From positions 682,001 through 746,000 of the forward strand of contig NZ_CP040882.1 of NCBI RefSeq assembly GCF_006337085.1: DNA of 64,000 nucleotides, given 5' to 3'. Positions within the stretch are counted from its first letter, which is position 1; each line of letters opens with the position of its first letter. Positions 46,810-55,103 of the stretch are shown in pieces. Under the pieces are notes generated by a model. That model was not told the DNA's origin and ran no database searches. It was given only the letters and a program-made list of their open reading frames with translations. Source of the DNA: Sutterella faecalis (GTDB taxonomy: Bacteria > Pseudomonadota > Gammaproteobacteria > Burkholderiales > Burkholderiaceae_F). The position numbers and the translations under genes were made by a program.

Positions 46810-49425
46810 ATGCCAGATTCTCCACGTAATACGCCCTCCTGCCGTCTGCACTTTGCCGTCACGGGCATGAGCTGCGCCGCGTGCCAGGCGAGGGTTGAAA
46901 AAGTCGTCTCCCGAGTTGAAGGCGTTGATTCAGTTGCCGTCAACCTGCTTAAGAACTCGATGGAAGTGAACTCGCACTGCGCGTCGCCCGAAGAAAGCGA
47001 TGCGCTCACGAGCCTCATCGAAGCCGCCGTGTCCGAGGCGGGCTACGGTGCCGAGCGCACGGACGGCCGGAAGACGTCGCCCGAAAAAGAGCGTGCCAGC
47101 CGCTCAGTCGAAGCGGAAGCCGAGGCCCGCGCCATCCGCACGCGCCTCACCTGGTCGATCGTCTCCCTTGTTCTTCTCATGTACGTGAGCATGGGAACCA
47201 TGATGGGACTCCCGGCCCCCGATTGGCTGGGGTCCGACGCGTCCGGGCTCATGCGCGGCATCCTGCAGCTCCTTCTGTCGCTTCCGCCCCTCTTCCTCAA
47301 CCGGGTGTTCTTTACGCGAGGCCTGAAGGCCCTCGTGATGCGCGCGCCCAATATGGATTCCCTGATTGCTGTGGGTGCGGGCGCGGCATTTCTCTACGGC
47401 GCCTGGGTGCTGCTTGAAGCCGCCTACTATGCCGGTCTTGGAGAGACCGATCACGCGCTTCACCTCGCGCACGGCCTTTACTTTGAATCCGCCGCCATGA
47501 TCGTGACCCTCATTACGGTCGGAAAGTGGCTCGAAGCCCGTGCGAAGGGAAAGACCACGGACGCCATCGAACGCCTTGCGGCGCTCGCCCCAAAGACGGC
47601 AGTCGTGCTCCGCGACGGGAAGGAATCCACCATTCCTGCGGAGAACGTTCAGAAGGGCGACACGGTGATTCTCCTCACGGGAAGTACCATCCCGGTCGAC
47701 GGCACGGTGCTCGAGGGCTCGGGAACCGTAGACGAATCCGCCATGACGGGCGAAAGCATTCCGGTCGAAAAGAAGACGGGAGACACCCTGATGGGCGCCA
47801 CGCTGGTTTCCTCCGGACGCTTCGTCATGCGCGCCGAGCGCGTGGGGGAAGACACCGCGCTCGCGCAGATCATCCGGCTCGTCGACGAGGCAACTTCGAG
47901 CAAGGCGCCGGTCGCGAGGCTTGCTGACCGCGTGGCAGGAATCTTCGTCCCCGTCGTCATCGGCATTGCACTCCTCACGCTCATCGTCTGGCTCCTTCTT
48001 GGCGAATCCTTCGGATTCGCGCTCACGTCCGCCATTTCCGTTCTCGTCATTTCCTGCCCCTGCGCCCTCGGCCTTGCGACGCCGACCGCCATCATGGTGG
48101 GCACGGGCCAGGGCGCGAAGCGCGGCATTCTCTTCAAGTCCGCTTCCGCCCTTGAGCTTCTCGGCCGCGTCAACGCCGCGGTGCTCGACAAAACGGGCAC
48201 CGTTACGACTGGGAAGCCTGAGGTCACGGGGATTGTGCCCGCGGCTCCCGGCCTTGAAACGCCGCTCCTCATCACCGCCGCGTCGCTCGAGTCGGCTTCA
48301 GAACATCCGTTGGGCGCCGCCATCGTGCGGGCAGCCAAAGAAAGGAGCCTCCCGGTGCAGCCCGTCGACGACTTCCGTCAGACCGCGGGTCAGGGCATCT
48401 CCGCCCGGATCGGCAAGCGCCGCTGGTTTGCCGGGAACGCCCGCATGACGGAGGCCTTCGGCTTCACGCTACCAGGTACGCTCGAAGCCGCCGCGAAAAA
48501 GGCTGCTGAAGACGGCGAAACCCCGCTCTTTATCGGTTCTGAACCGACGCCCGACGCGCCCGGGGCGCTTCTCGGCCTCATCCGCGTTGCCGACCAGGTG
48601 AAGCCCGACTCTGCGGCAGCCGTCAAGGCCCTGAAGCAGCTGGGCGTCGCCGTTACGATGCTGACCGGCGACAACCCGGTGACGGCAAAGGCCATTGCCG
48701 CACGCACCGGGATTGAGAACGTGATTGCCGGCGTTCTGCCTGCCGGGAAAGCCCAGGAAGTTGAAAAGCTCAAAAATACCGGCGCCCGCGTCCTTATGGT
48801 GGGCGACGGCGTCAACGACGCGCCGGCGCTTGCCGCGGCCGATGTGGGCGCCGCGATCGGCGCGGGCACCGATGTCGCGATTGCTTCCGCGGGCGTCGTT
48901 CTCATGAAGAGCCGCCTCTCGGACGTTGTGGAAGCCATTGAGCTCTCGCGCGCAACCATGCGCAATATCCGCGAGAATCTCTTCTGGGCATTCATCTACA
49001 ACGCCGTCGGCATCCCGATCGCGGCCGGGGTCTTCGCCTCTCAGGGGCTGACCCTCTCCCCGATGCTCGGCGCCCTCGCGATGAGCCTCTCCTCCTTCTC
49101 GGTCGTCACGAATGCGCTGAGGCTGCGCTTCTTCCGGCCGAAGCTTGCGGGCAGCGATGCTGCTCTCCTTTCAGAACCCCAGTCCGCCGCGCCTGCGGCA
49201 AAGGAAAAGAAAATGTCTCAGAAAACCATTCATATCGAAGGCATGCACTGCAGCCACTGCACCTCGGCCGTTGAAAAGGCGCTTCGCGCGCTTCCCGGCA
49301 TCGACGCAGTTGAAGTGAGTCTTGAGAAGAAGAGCGCCGTCGTTGAGGCCGATCTCTTCGTGACCGATGAAATGCTTAAAGCCACTGTTGAAGGCGCCGG
49401 CTTCAAGGTGACCGGGATTGATTGA
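46810..49425 (+). CDS. copA: copper-exporting P1B-1 ATPase with N- and C-terminal metal-binding domains
   Basis: 871 aa from ATG 46810. Upstream ATG 46765 precedes the -10 box and is rejected. N-terminal HMA domain with GMSCAACQARVEK, TM metal site ISCPCALGLATP, phosphorylation site LDKTGTVTTGKPE, TGDNPVTAKAIA and GDGVNDAPALA. After the last helix and a short Ala-rich linker there is a second HMA domain with GMHCSHCTSAVEK at the very C-terminus, an unusual position. Exports Cu(I) from the cytoplasm and is probably induced by copper through a CueR-like regulator not in the window. Confidence 0.93.
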   Translation: MPDSPRNTPSCRLHFAVTGMSCAACQARVEKVVSRVEGVDSVAVNLLKNSMEVNSHCASPEESDALTSLIEAAVSEAGYGAERTDGRKTSPEKERASRSVEAEAEARAIRTRLTWSIVSLVLLMYVSMGTMMGLPAPDWLGSDASGLMRGILQLLLSLPPLFLNRVFFTRGLKALVMRAPNMDSLIAVGAGAAFLYGAWVLLEAAYYAGLGETDHALHLAHGLYFESAAMIVTLITVGKWLEARAKGKTTDAIERLAALAPKTAVVLRDGKESTIPAENVQKGDTVILLTGSTIPVDGTVLEGSGTVDESAMTGESIPVEKKTGDTLMGATLVSSGRFVMRAERVGEDTALAQIIRLVDEATSSKAPVARLADRVAGIFVPVVIGIALLTLIVWLLLGESFGFALTSAISVLVISCPCALGLATPTAIMVGTGQGAKRGILFKSASALELLGRVNAAVLDKTGTVTTGKPEVTGIVPAAPGLETPLLITAASLESASEHPLGAAIVRAAKERSLPVQPVDDFRQTAGQGISARIGKRRWFAGNARMTEAFGFTLPGTLEAAAKKAAEDGETPLFIGSEPTPDAPGALLGLIRVADQVKPDSAAAVKALKQLGVAVTMLTGDNPVTAKAIAARTGIENVIAGVLPAGKAQEVEKLKNTGARVLMVGDGVNDAPALAAADVGAAIGAGTDVAIASAGVVLMKSRLSDVVEAIELSRATMRNIRENLFWAFIYNAVGIPIAAGVFASQGLTLSPMLGALAMSLSSFSVVTNALRLRFFRPKLAGSDAALLSEPQSAAPAAKEKKMSQKTIHIEGMHCSHCTSAVEKALRALPGIDAVEVSLEKKSAVVEADLFVTDEMLKATVEGAGFKVTGID
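49213..49425 (+). CDS. possible internally initiated CopZ-like copper chaperone
   Basis: Within copA, in the same frame, ATG 49213 is preceded by AAGGA with 7-bp spacing (49201-49205) and begins exactly at the C-terminal HMA domain (MSQKTIHIEGMHCSHC). Independent initiation would give a free 70-aa CopZ-type chaperone. It equally looks like an ancestral copZ gene fused to copA by loss of a stop. Speculative as a separate product. Confidence 0.4.
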   Translation: MSQKTIHIEGMHCSHCTSAVEKALRALPGIDAVEVSLEKKSAVVEADLFVTDEMLKATVEGAGFKVTGID

Positions 49426-49442
49426 TCCGGTTTGACGGCACC

Positions 49443-50711
49443 TCACCCGGCAGACGGAATCCGCTTCCTCTGCCGGGACTGCCTGTGCACCCGCCTTTGC
49501 GAGAAACCTGACGAGCAGGCCTTTTCAATGATCTCGTCTGTGCTTTTCCGGAGATCCTCCAGCGTGAGCGATGCGAGCCTCAAAGGCAGTTTCTGAAGCT
49601 TTGAGCGGGCTTCAAAGAAGGCTTGCGCTTTATTGGCAAGCTGCACCGGGTTGATCTTTTCTTCTGACCGCTTGACCTCAAAAAGCAGAATCTCCCTGCC
49701 GCTCACTGCAACGATGTCGATTTCGTTGAAGCCCCTCCTGTCCCACCAGGGGCCGACTTCGCTGAATCGCCCGCTCTCAAGAAGGATGGACGTGAAGCAA
49801 TCCCTGAGGGCAGGCCTTGAGAAGGCGGCATAGCCCGCAAGGAACGCATCGCGCATTTCTGCATATCGGTTTTGCTAAAGCTCGGACTCTGCGCCCTGAA
49901 TGAAGGCAAGCCACCACGCGAGATAACGGTCCGAAAGCTCATAACGGACCCGGCGATAATCGGGCGAGAGCACCGGACGCAGCGGAGCAATCAACCCCCA
50001 GTTCTTTTCCAACCGGGACAGGAAGCCGCTCGCAGAAACAGAACCCAACTCTTCCTGCAGTTCTTCGCGCTTAGTTTTGCCCGATGCAAGCGCCTGAAGA
50101 ATCGTGCGGTTTCTTGAAGCGTCTCCTGGAAATTCATTTGCGAGCTCACTTTCACCCTCCATGATGAATTTCGAGCCCGACTGGAAGACCGCATCCGCCA
50201 TGCGGGGAAGATCCGCGGCTCCGCGCTCCATCAGGTCTTCAATCAACCACACGACGCCTCCCGTCAGAACATGAAGCGCGAGAAGGTTGTCATTCTCGGC
50301 ATTGGGCGCGTAGTCATCCAGGATTTCGGCTTCCACGCGTAATGGGAAAGGCTCCAGCGCAATGAAGCGGTCGGCTCTGCCGCAGAGCGGTTCGCTCGGG
50401 CGCTCGAAACGCTTTTGCAGCGCCGCACCGGCAGAACCGCTCATAACGAGCATCAGCACGGTTTTCGAGTCTGGTTGGTGGATGTTCCATGCAAGCTCGA
50501 ATTCCGACCAGAAGGAAGGTTCGCAGGCGTTGAGTCCCTGACACTCGTCGATGCAGATGCTGATCGGGCGCGTTTTGCCGACGGCGAGCAGATAGTCGAC
50601 CACCTGCTAGAGCCGCTCGAATCGCGGCGGGAAAGGCAGATCCAATGCGTCCATGACGGCGCGCGTCCACGCCTTCACCAGCGCACTCTGAGTCAAACGG
50701 GAGCAAAAAAG
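49443..50711 (-). pseudogene. decayed AAA ATPase/PD-(D/E)XK-like gene with two in-frame TAG stops
   Basis: One continuous frame homologous to the ATPase at 12540-13913, interrupted by TAG at 50607-50609 and TAG at 49875-49877. Parts: LVKAWTRAVMDALDLPFPPRF, [stop], VVDYLLAVGK...ICIDECQGL (Walker B), LMLVMSGS, a winged-helix part, [stop], then WWDRRGFNEIDIVAV...LLFEVKRS (nuclease-like motif intact). The N-terminal ~60 residues with Walker A are missing. Without Walker A the product could not be an ATPase. Confidence 0.82.
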
Positions 50712-50916
50712 TTAGATGAGCGGCATTAGTGTTCTCTCCGGGAACGTTCTTTTGGAGAACGTTCCTGAGACGGACGTTCCTGACAAAAAGATGTGGATTC
50801 AAAGTGTTGATGGCCTCGATCAGGGAAGTCAGCTGAACGCCGGGTGTAGCCGACGCCCTCAGGGCAATGTCCTCCCTCTCTGCCGCAGAGCGGATCTTGT
50901 CGGGAATCGCGGCCAT
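50712..50916 (-). pseudogene. 5' part of an unidentified ORF coupled to the DUF4065 gene
   Basis: ATG 50916 overlaps the stop of the DUF4065 gene (TGATG). The frame reads MAAIPDKIRSAAEREDIALR and on to NPHLFVRNVRLRN. It then runs into sequence that in another frame belongs to the decayed ATPase, so its natural 3' part is apparently deleted; the nominal ORF continues to 50314 only by chance. In Panacea systems the coupled gene would be the toxin. No family recognised. Confidence 0.45.
50741..50765. repeat. perfect 10-bp inverted repeat plus third half-site
   Basis: GGAACGTTCT-tttgg-AGAACGTTCC, with another GGACGTTCC at 50772-50780. Close to the junction between the truncated ORF and the decayed ATPase. 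Confidence 0.6.
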
Positions 50917-51491
50917 CAAAATAGTGCTCTGAGACTATCCCGAACCAAGTCCATTTCCTGTATGTGTCTGATGATTCCATTGGCTTCCTGCTCGTTCTTT
51001 CCGTGACTCATCAGGATGAAACGGAGACTCAACGGCGAGGTGCTGCCTTTCGGAGCATCCCATTCGGGAGCGTACTTTTTCATCAGCATCAAATCACCGG
51101 ATTCCCAATGAGTTAAGCGCTCATACCTTGCAAAAACAGCCTCCAGAATTTGAACTTCGGCACGCGACAGATCGTCAAAGACTTCCAGAGGCTTCTGCGG
51201 ATCAACGTCCTCAATCTTTGGAGAAGACAATTTTCCGTTGGCTTGACCGCTGATCCAGATACTCCAGCCAGGATTCCGGCCGGGAAACTCAATGAAATCA
51301 TATATCTCAAGCAATACTGGACCATGCCTCATCGCAGCCATGCAGCCTCCAGTAAGTCGTTCGCCATGCTGAAGCAAAAATTCCCGCTCAGCAAAGTACA
51401 TTAACAACATCAGCTTCCAGGACGGCATTTGTCCGAAGTTTTTCCAGAGAAAATAAGCGGCAATCTGAGCTGCCTTGACAACATCAACCAT
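50916..51491 (-). CDS. DUF4065 (Panacea/SocA-like) domain protein, probable antitoxin
   Basis: 191 aa. The N-terminal ~110 residues show the Panacea pattern: AAYFLWKNFGQMPSWKLMLLMYFAEREFLLQHGERLTG (described in two parts), then MRHGPVLLEIYDFI. The C-terminal part includes YERLTHWESGDLMLMKKYAPEW. Proteins of this group act as antitoxins for very diverse toxins (PanA) or as proteolysis adaptors (SocA). It starts 15 bp after the ATPase gene at 51507-52916 and is coupled by TGATG to the next ORF, so it sits in a three-gene run whose last member is broken. Confidence 0.75.
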   Translation of the reverse strand: MVDVVKAAQIAAYFLWKNFGQMPSWKLMLLMYFAEREFLLQHGERLTGGCMAAMRHGPVLLEIYDFIEFPGRNPGWSIWISGQANGKLSSPKIEDVDPQKPLEVFDDLSRAEVQILEAVFARYERLTHWESGDLMLMKKYAPEWDAPKGSTSPLSLRFILMSHGKNEQEANGIIRHIQEMDLVRDSLRALF

Positions 51492-51506
51492 AGGAAACTC
51501 TTTTGA

Positions 51507-52916
51507 TTACGCCATGTTCCTTGCCAGAACCCTGGATTCAATCTCCGGCAGCGACAGCGTCATATCTTCCGTGGTGAGGCAGATCGGCTTGATCAAAAAG
51601 CCGGAGAGCGTCTTCCTTTCCAGAAGACTGACCTTATTGAGGAAATCATGGGCGTGGAATGCCTTCCGCTGCCGCTTTACTTCTGTGGCAAGCGCTTCCT
51701 TTCCGGCGATATCCGGCGACTTCACTGCAACGATATCGATTTCCGCGGGATCCTGTCCCTTTCCGGCCTGCCACCAGGGTCCGACCTGGTCGAAAAGCTG
51801 CATCTCACGGAGACGTTCCGCAAACCATTGCTCGAGGACATATCCGGAGTACGTCGGATATCCCGCCTTGATTTTTTCCGCGATTCGTGAAGGATCGTCG
51901 TAGACGAGCCACCGCCGATTGGCATGAATGAACCTGAACCAGAATCGGAAGAAGAGATCCGTGATTTCATAGCGCGCATTCCGGGAACCGGGCTTCGCTA
52001 AAAGCGGCTGCAGGCGGCCGACGATATTGAAGTCTTCCTCGAGGCGCTTCAAGTGTTGACCCAGGGAGTTCTCAGGGTTGAGTCCGGCGAGCTCACCCCA
52101 GGTATGCCTGCCGATTGCGATGCTGAGAAGCAGGTTGAAGCAATTGATCCAGCTGCCGGCAAACTCATTTTGCAGAACAGCATTCCCCTCGTTCAAAAAG
52201 CCCAGGTCCTCGCTCACGATGCCTTCCATCATGGCGTCGGCTTCTAAAAGATCAGCTTCGATCAACCAGCCCATGTACTTTGGAATGCCGCCGGTAAAGG
52301 CATAAAAGGCCAGGAGGTCTTCGTTTTTGAAGCCGGGACTGTAGGTTCTGAAAACTGCCTCAACTTCCGTCGTTTTGAAAGGACGCAGGCGAATCTCCTG
52401 GTCGATGCGTCCGAAAAGCGGCTCATGCGAATCCCGGAAGATCTTATTGATCATGGTGTTCATCGAGCCGGAAAGAATAAGATGAAGCTTCGAGCGCTCT
52501 CTCGCAATGTCCCAGATGCCGCGAAGCTTGCTCGTGAGAGACTCCGAGACTTTAGTCAAGTCCTGGAACTCATCAACGACGAGCGTCATCGGGCGTGTTT
52601 CGGCGATCGTCGCGACCATGCGGAAGAACTCCGCCAGATCCTTAACGATCGGGATCTGCATGTCGAGCTTTTGAGCCAATACGCAGCAGTACTCCTCTGC
52701 CAGCATCGATTCAGGCATAACGGAGCCAGCCAGGTAAATCCCCGGCATCTCGCGGGAAGACTCCCGCCTGAGATGCTCGCGAATCAAATGCGTCTTGCCG
52801 ATGCGCCTGCGGCCGCTGATCAGCGTAAATTGAGCCGAAGTCTCGGCCGCTCGCTCGCGAACACGGTGAAGCGACTCGAGCTGCCGCTCCCTGCCATAGA
52901 ACCTGAAGGTCGTCAT
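51507..52916 (-). CDS. archaeal-type AAA ATPase with C-terminal PD-(D/E)XK-like domain
   Basis: 469 aa from ATG 52916. Walker A GRRRIGKTHLI (~33-43), Walker B TLVVDEFQ, LILSGSMNTM, then the winged-helix part (HTWGELAGLNPENSLGQHLKRL), and the C-terminal nuclease-like motif EIDIVAVK...ATEVKRQ with D and E-x-K present. Same architecture as the gene at 12540. An upstream TTG at 52937 is rejected because it lies inside the dyad. Followed after 15 bp by the DUF4065 gene. Its Shine-Dalgarno (AGCAGG, reading minus) lies in one arm of the adjoining dyad. Confidence 0.83.
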   Translation of the reverse strand: MTTFRFYGRERQLESLHRVRERAAETSAQFTLISGRRRIGKTHLIREHLRRESSREMPGIYLAGSVMPESMLAEEYCCVLAQKLDMQIPIVKDLAEFFRMVATIAETRPMTLVVDEFQDLTKVSESLTSKLRGIWDIARERSKLHLILSGSMNTMINKIFRDSHEPLFGRIDQEIRLRPFKTTEVEAVFRTYSPGFKNEDLLAFYAFTGGIPKYMGWLIEADLLEADAMMEGIVSEDLGFLNEGNAVLQNEFAGSWINCFNLLLSIAIGRHTWGELAGLNPENSLGQHLKRLEEDFNIVGRLQPLLAKPGSRNARYEITDLFFRFWFRFIHANRRWLVYDDPSRIAEKIKAGYPTYSGYVLEQWFAERLREMQLFDQVGPWWQAGKGQDPAEIDIVAVKSPDIAGKEALATEVKRQRKAFHAHDFLNKVSLLERKTLSGFLIKPICLTTEDMTLSLPEIESRVLARNMA

Positions 52917-52918
52917 AA

Positions 52919-52972
52919 TTAACCTGCTTCCAAACAACTTATCTCACAACAAGTTATTTTAGAGCAGGTTAA
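52919..52972. repeat. 54-bp dyad symmetry abutting the ATPase start
   Basis: TTAACCTGCT (52919-52928) pairs perfectly with AGCAGGTTAA (52963-52972). AACTT/AAGTT (52936-52940/52951-52955) is symmetric about the same centre, 52945.5. It is similar in size and position to the dyad at 13923-13973 before the paralogous gene. Confidence 0.75.
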
Positions 52973-53066
52973 ATGGGAGCAGAAACAGCAAGGTGAATAC
53001 ATTGAGCGAGTATTGACTTCTGAAGCTTTCTCGAATAAATCAATACGCTGAAGTAGATTCACTTGC

Positions 53067-53104
53067 AGAGGACTGCAGCACCCAAGTACCTGGTGCAGTC
53101 CTCT
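53067..53104 (-). terminator. hairpin downstream of porin gene
   Basis: AGAGGACTGCA pairs perfectly with TGCAGTCCTCT over 16 nt. It begins 19 bp after the porin stop (minus strand). No clear T-run. Confidence 0.5.
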
Positions 53105-53122
53105 TCGCAACACGGATGCTTC

Positions 53123-54265
53123 TTAGAAGTACTTCGTCATGCCGAAGTAGCCGTTGAGATCGCTGTCGGTAAGAGTCTCGACTGCGCCAGCCTTAGCCGC
53201 GAGCCGATCCCACTGTGAGTAGCCGCCGCCCACGTAGAATTCGACGGTCTTCGACGGACGGTACACGAACTTGTTGGCGATGCCGAAGGTATTGCCGTCA
53301 TGCGACGCGCCGGTTTCGCGTTCGAGCTCGTAATCGCGCCAATAGGCCATCCACTTCCAGGACGACGGTCCGAACCAGAATTCCGCGCCCGCATAGAGAC
53401 CGTAGCCTTCAATCTGGCCATCGCGCTTATTGTTCGTTTCACTCAGATTGGCCGACGAGAAGCCGTCGACGGCATTGAGTCCCCGGAAGTACTGGCTCTG
53501 GAGGAAAACCGTCACCGGTTCAAAGCGGTAGCTGCCGCCCACCGTCACAACCTGTCTGTCTTCGGAAGCGCCATTGTCGAGCTGCGTTTCCTTACCCCAT
53601 TCGAGGCGTTCGTAGACCGCAGCAACGTGAAGATTCCCCGCTGCGTAGTGAAGGCCCGCATCAAAGAAGCGGTTCACGTCGCTTTTTGCCTCATCGCCTT
53701 CGTCATTGCTGTCGGACTTGAGCGAATACTGCACGGTCGCCTGGAAGCCGCCCAGAACGGGCGAGCGGTACGTGATCATATTGTCGTGGCGGGAACTCTT
53801 CACGGGAGCATTCCCGGTGCCGTTCGTGCCGCCGCCGAACGGATCCATGTAGGCCTGAAGGTCGTAAGGACCTGTGCTTGACGAGATGCCAGCGACCCGG
53901 CCCATTGTGATTTCACCGAATTCTTTATTGACAACGCCGAGCGTGCTCTGGCCGCCGAAGAGACGATTGGTCTTACCCGAATACGCATTGAAGGCGCCCG
54001 TGTCGGACGTGAAGCGGCTTTCGAGACGGAAGATCACTTTGGTATTGTCGGTCAACGATTCGCTTCCCTGAATGCCGACGCGGGTAGCGGTATTGGTGCC
54101 GGAATCCATCGTGAAGGTATCGGACTTTTCCGAATCGCCGCCGTAGTTGTGATAGATGAGGCCCGCATCAATGCGGCCGTAGATCTGCAGGTCGGCGGCG
54201 GAAACCGTGCCGGCAGCGGCAAGAATGGCGAGCAGGGCAGCGGAGCGCTTGAATGTGCGAAGCAT
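53123..54265 (-). CDS. general porin of betaproteobacterial type
   Basis: 380-aa outer-membrane beta-barrel (Porin_4/OmpC-like of Burkholderiales). Signal peptide LAILAAAGTVSA, first strand ADLQIYGRIDAGL, then ATRVGIQGSESL, FGGQSTLGVVNKEFGEITMGR, the constriction-loop-like GPYDLQAYMDPFG, and a terminal strand ending in aromatic F (GYFGMTKYF). A trimeric diffusion pore for small solutes is expected. The upstream region has an 18-bp palindrome. Confidence 0.92.
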   Translation of the reverse strand: MLRTFKRSAALLAILAAAGTVSAADLQIYGRIDAGLIYHNYGGDSEKSDTFTMDSGTNTATRVGIQGSESLTDNTKVIFRLESRFTSDTGAFNAYSGKTNRLFGGQSTLGVVNKEFGEITMGRVAGISSSTGPYDLQAYMDPFGGGTNGTGNAPVKSSRHDNMITYRSPVLGGFQATVQYSLKSDSNDEGDEAKSDVNRFFDAGLHYAAGNLHVAAVYERLEWGKETQLDNGASEDRQVVTVGGSYRFEPVTVFLQSQYFRGLNAVDGFSSANLSETNNKRDGQIEGYGLYAGAEFWFGPSSWKWMAYWRDYELERETGASHDGNTFGIANKFVYRPSKTVEFYVGGGYSQWDRLAAKAGAVETLTDSDLNGYFGMTKYF

Positions 54266-54706
54266 GTTGTTTCTCTTTTCTGCGGATTGAAAGGTCTATT
54301 GAGGGCGCCCGGATGAAAGGCAGGAATCGTTCCTGAATCACTGAAGGCTTCAGGAATTTCCCTTTGGGGCCTCAAAAATTATCTCTTTCGCACTCATTGC
54401 ACTCAATATGCAATAAACCCCGCAACGCATATTCGATATCCGATATCGGATATTATTTCATGCTTCCATATTTAATTGTTATATCAAATTAATGCGCATA
54501 TTAAACCATGATAAACCACTGCTGCACAGGCATTTTGATTCATTATTCTAAATCTTAAAATTGCTTTATGAATAGATTGTTAAAGTTAAGGGCCCCTGCA
54601 TAGATTTCATTTAAATACATTCGCTCAAAAACGATGATTCAAGCCGGAAACGGCTTCAAACGCAATGCTGCCGCAAAGCGCAGCAGCATATTCTGCGGGT
54701 GCACTT
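54266..54706. other. AT-rich region upstream of porin
   Basis: No gene. It contains the palindrome at 54436-54453 and very AT-rich DNA from 54460 to 54620, probably the porin promoter region (reading minus). No toxin gene partner for the antitoxin-like gene at 54707 is present. Confidence 0.4.
54436..54453. promoter_or_regulatory. perfect 18-bp palindrome upstream of porin
   Basis: ATATCCGATATCGGATAT is fully self-complementary. With the preceding TTCGATAT it gives three CGATAT-like steps. Located ~170 bp before the porin start, a candidate operator. Confidence 0.55.
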
Positions 54707-54994
54707 TCATTCGCCTGACGGCTCGTCCTTTCCCGACACCGTCATCTCAATGCCAAGCACGTTGAGGCAGACGAGGAGATTCCTGAAGCTCGGGTTGCCG
54801 CCCTTCTGGAAAGACCGGTAGAGCTGCGGCCGGTTGAGCCCGGACTGCTTCGCGATTTCGCCCATGCCGTAAAGCCGGCAGAGACCGCCCACAAGGCCGA
54901 TGAATCGGTCGCTGTCGCCCTCTTTGAGTGCGGCATTGAGCTCATGGGCAAACAAAGGGAATTCACGGGAGTTTGAGCGATTCTCAGCGCACAT
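54707..54994 (-). CDS. HTH antitoxin-like protein (addiction-module antidote family), no toxin partner
   Basis: 95 aa. FAHELNAALKEGDSDRFIGLVGGL followed by an HTH, MGEIAKQSGLNRPQLYRSFQKGGNPSFRNLL, the pattern of the HigA-like putative addiction-module antidote family. Normally paired with a ~100-aa RelE/HigB-like toxin just upstream; the 110 bp upstream and the region downstream contain none. It may be an orphan antitoxin or a free-standing regulator of neighbouring genes. Confidence 0.75.
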   Translation of the reverse strand: MCAENRSNSREFPLFAHELNAALKEGDSDRFIGLVGGLCRLYGMGEIAKQSGLNRPQLYRSFQKGGNPSFRNLLVCLNVLGIEMTVSGKDEPSGE

Positions 54995-55103
54995 GCTTTC
55001 TTCTCGCTTTCTTGATTTTTGTATTTCACGGACAGACAGGCCCGGTGAGGCAGACCGCAGCCAGACACTCTGCGATCTGCCTCTCCTGACCTGATCGAAG
55101 GCT

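Noticed and set aside
49875..50609. Programmed amber readthrough in the ATPase-like gene
   Set aside because: The gene also lacks its Walker A region, so simple decay explains the stops; no evidence for suppression in the window.
50314..50730. 201-codon ORF from 50916 down to 50314 as a full gene
   Set aside because: Below ~50712 it overlaps, in another frame, clear ATPase homology. Only the first ~68 codons can be its own sequence.
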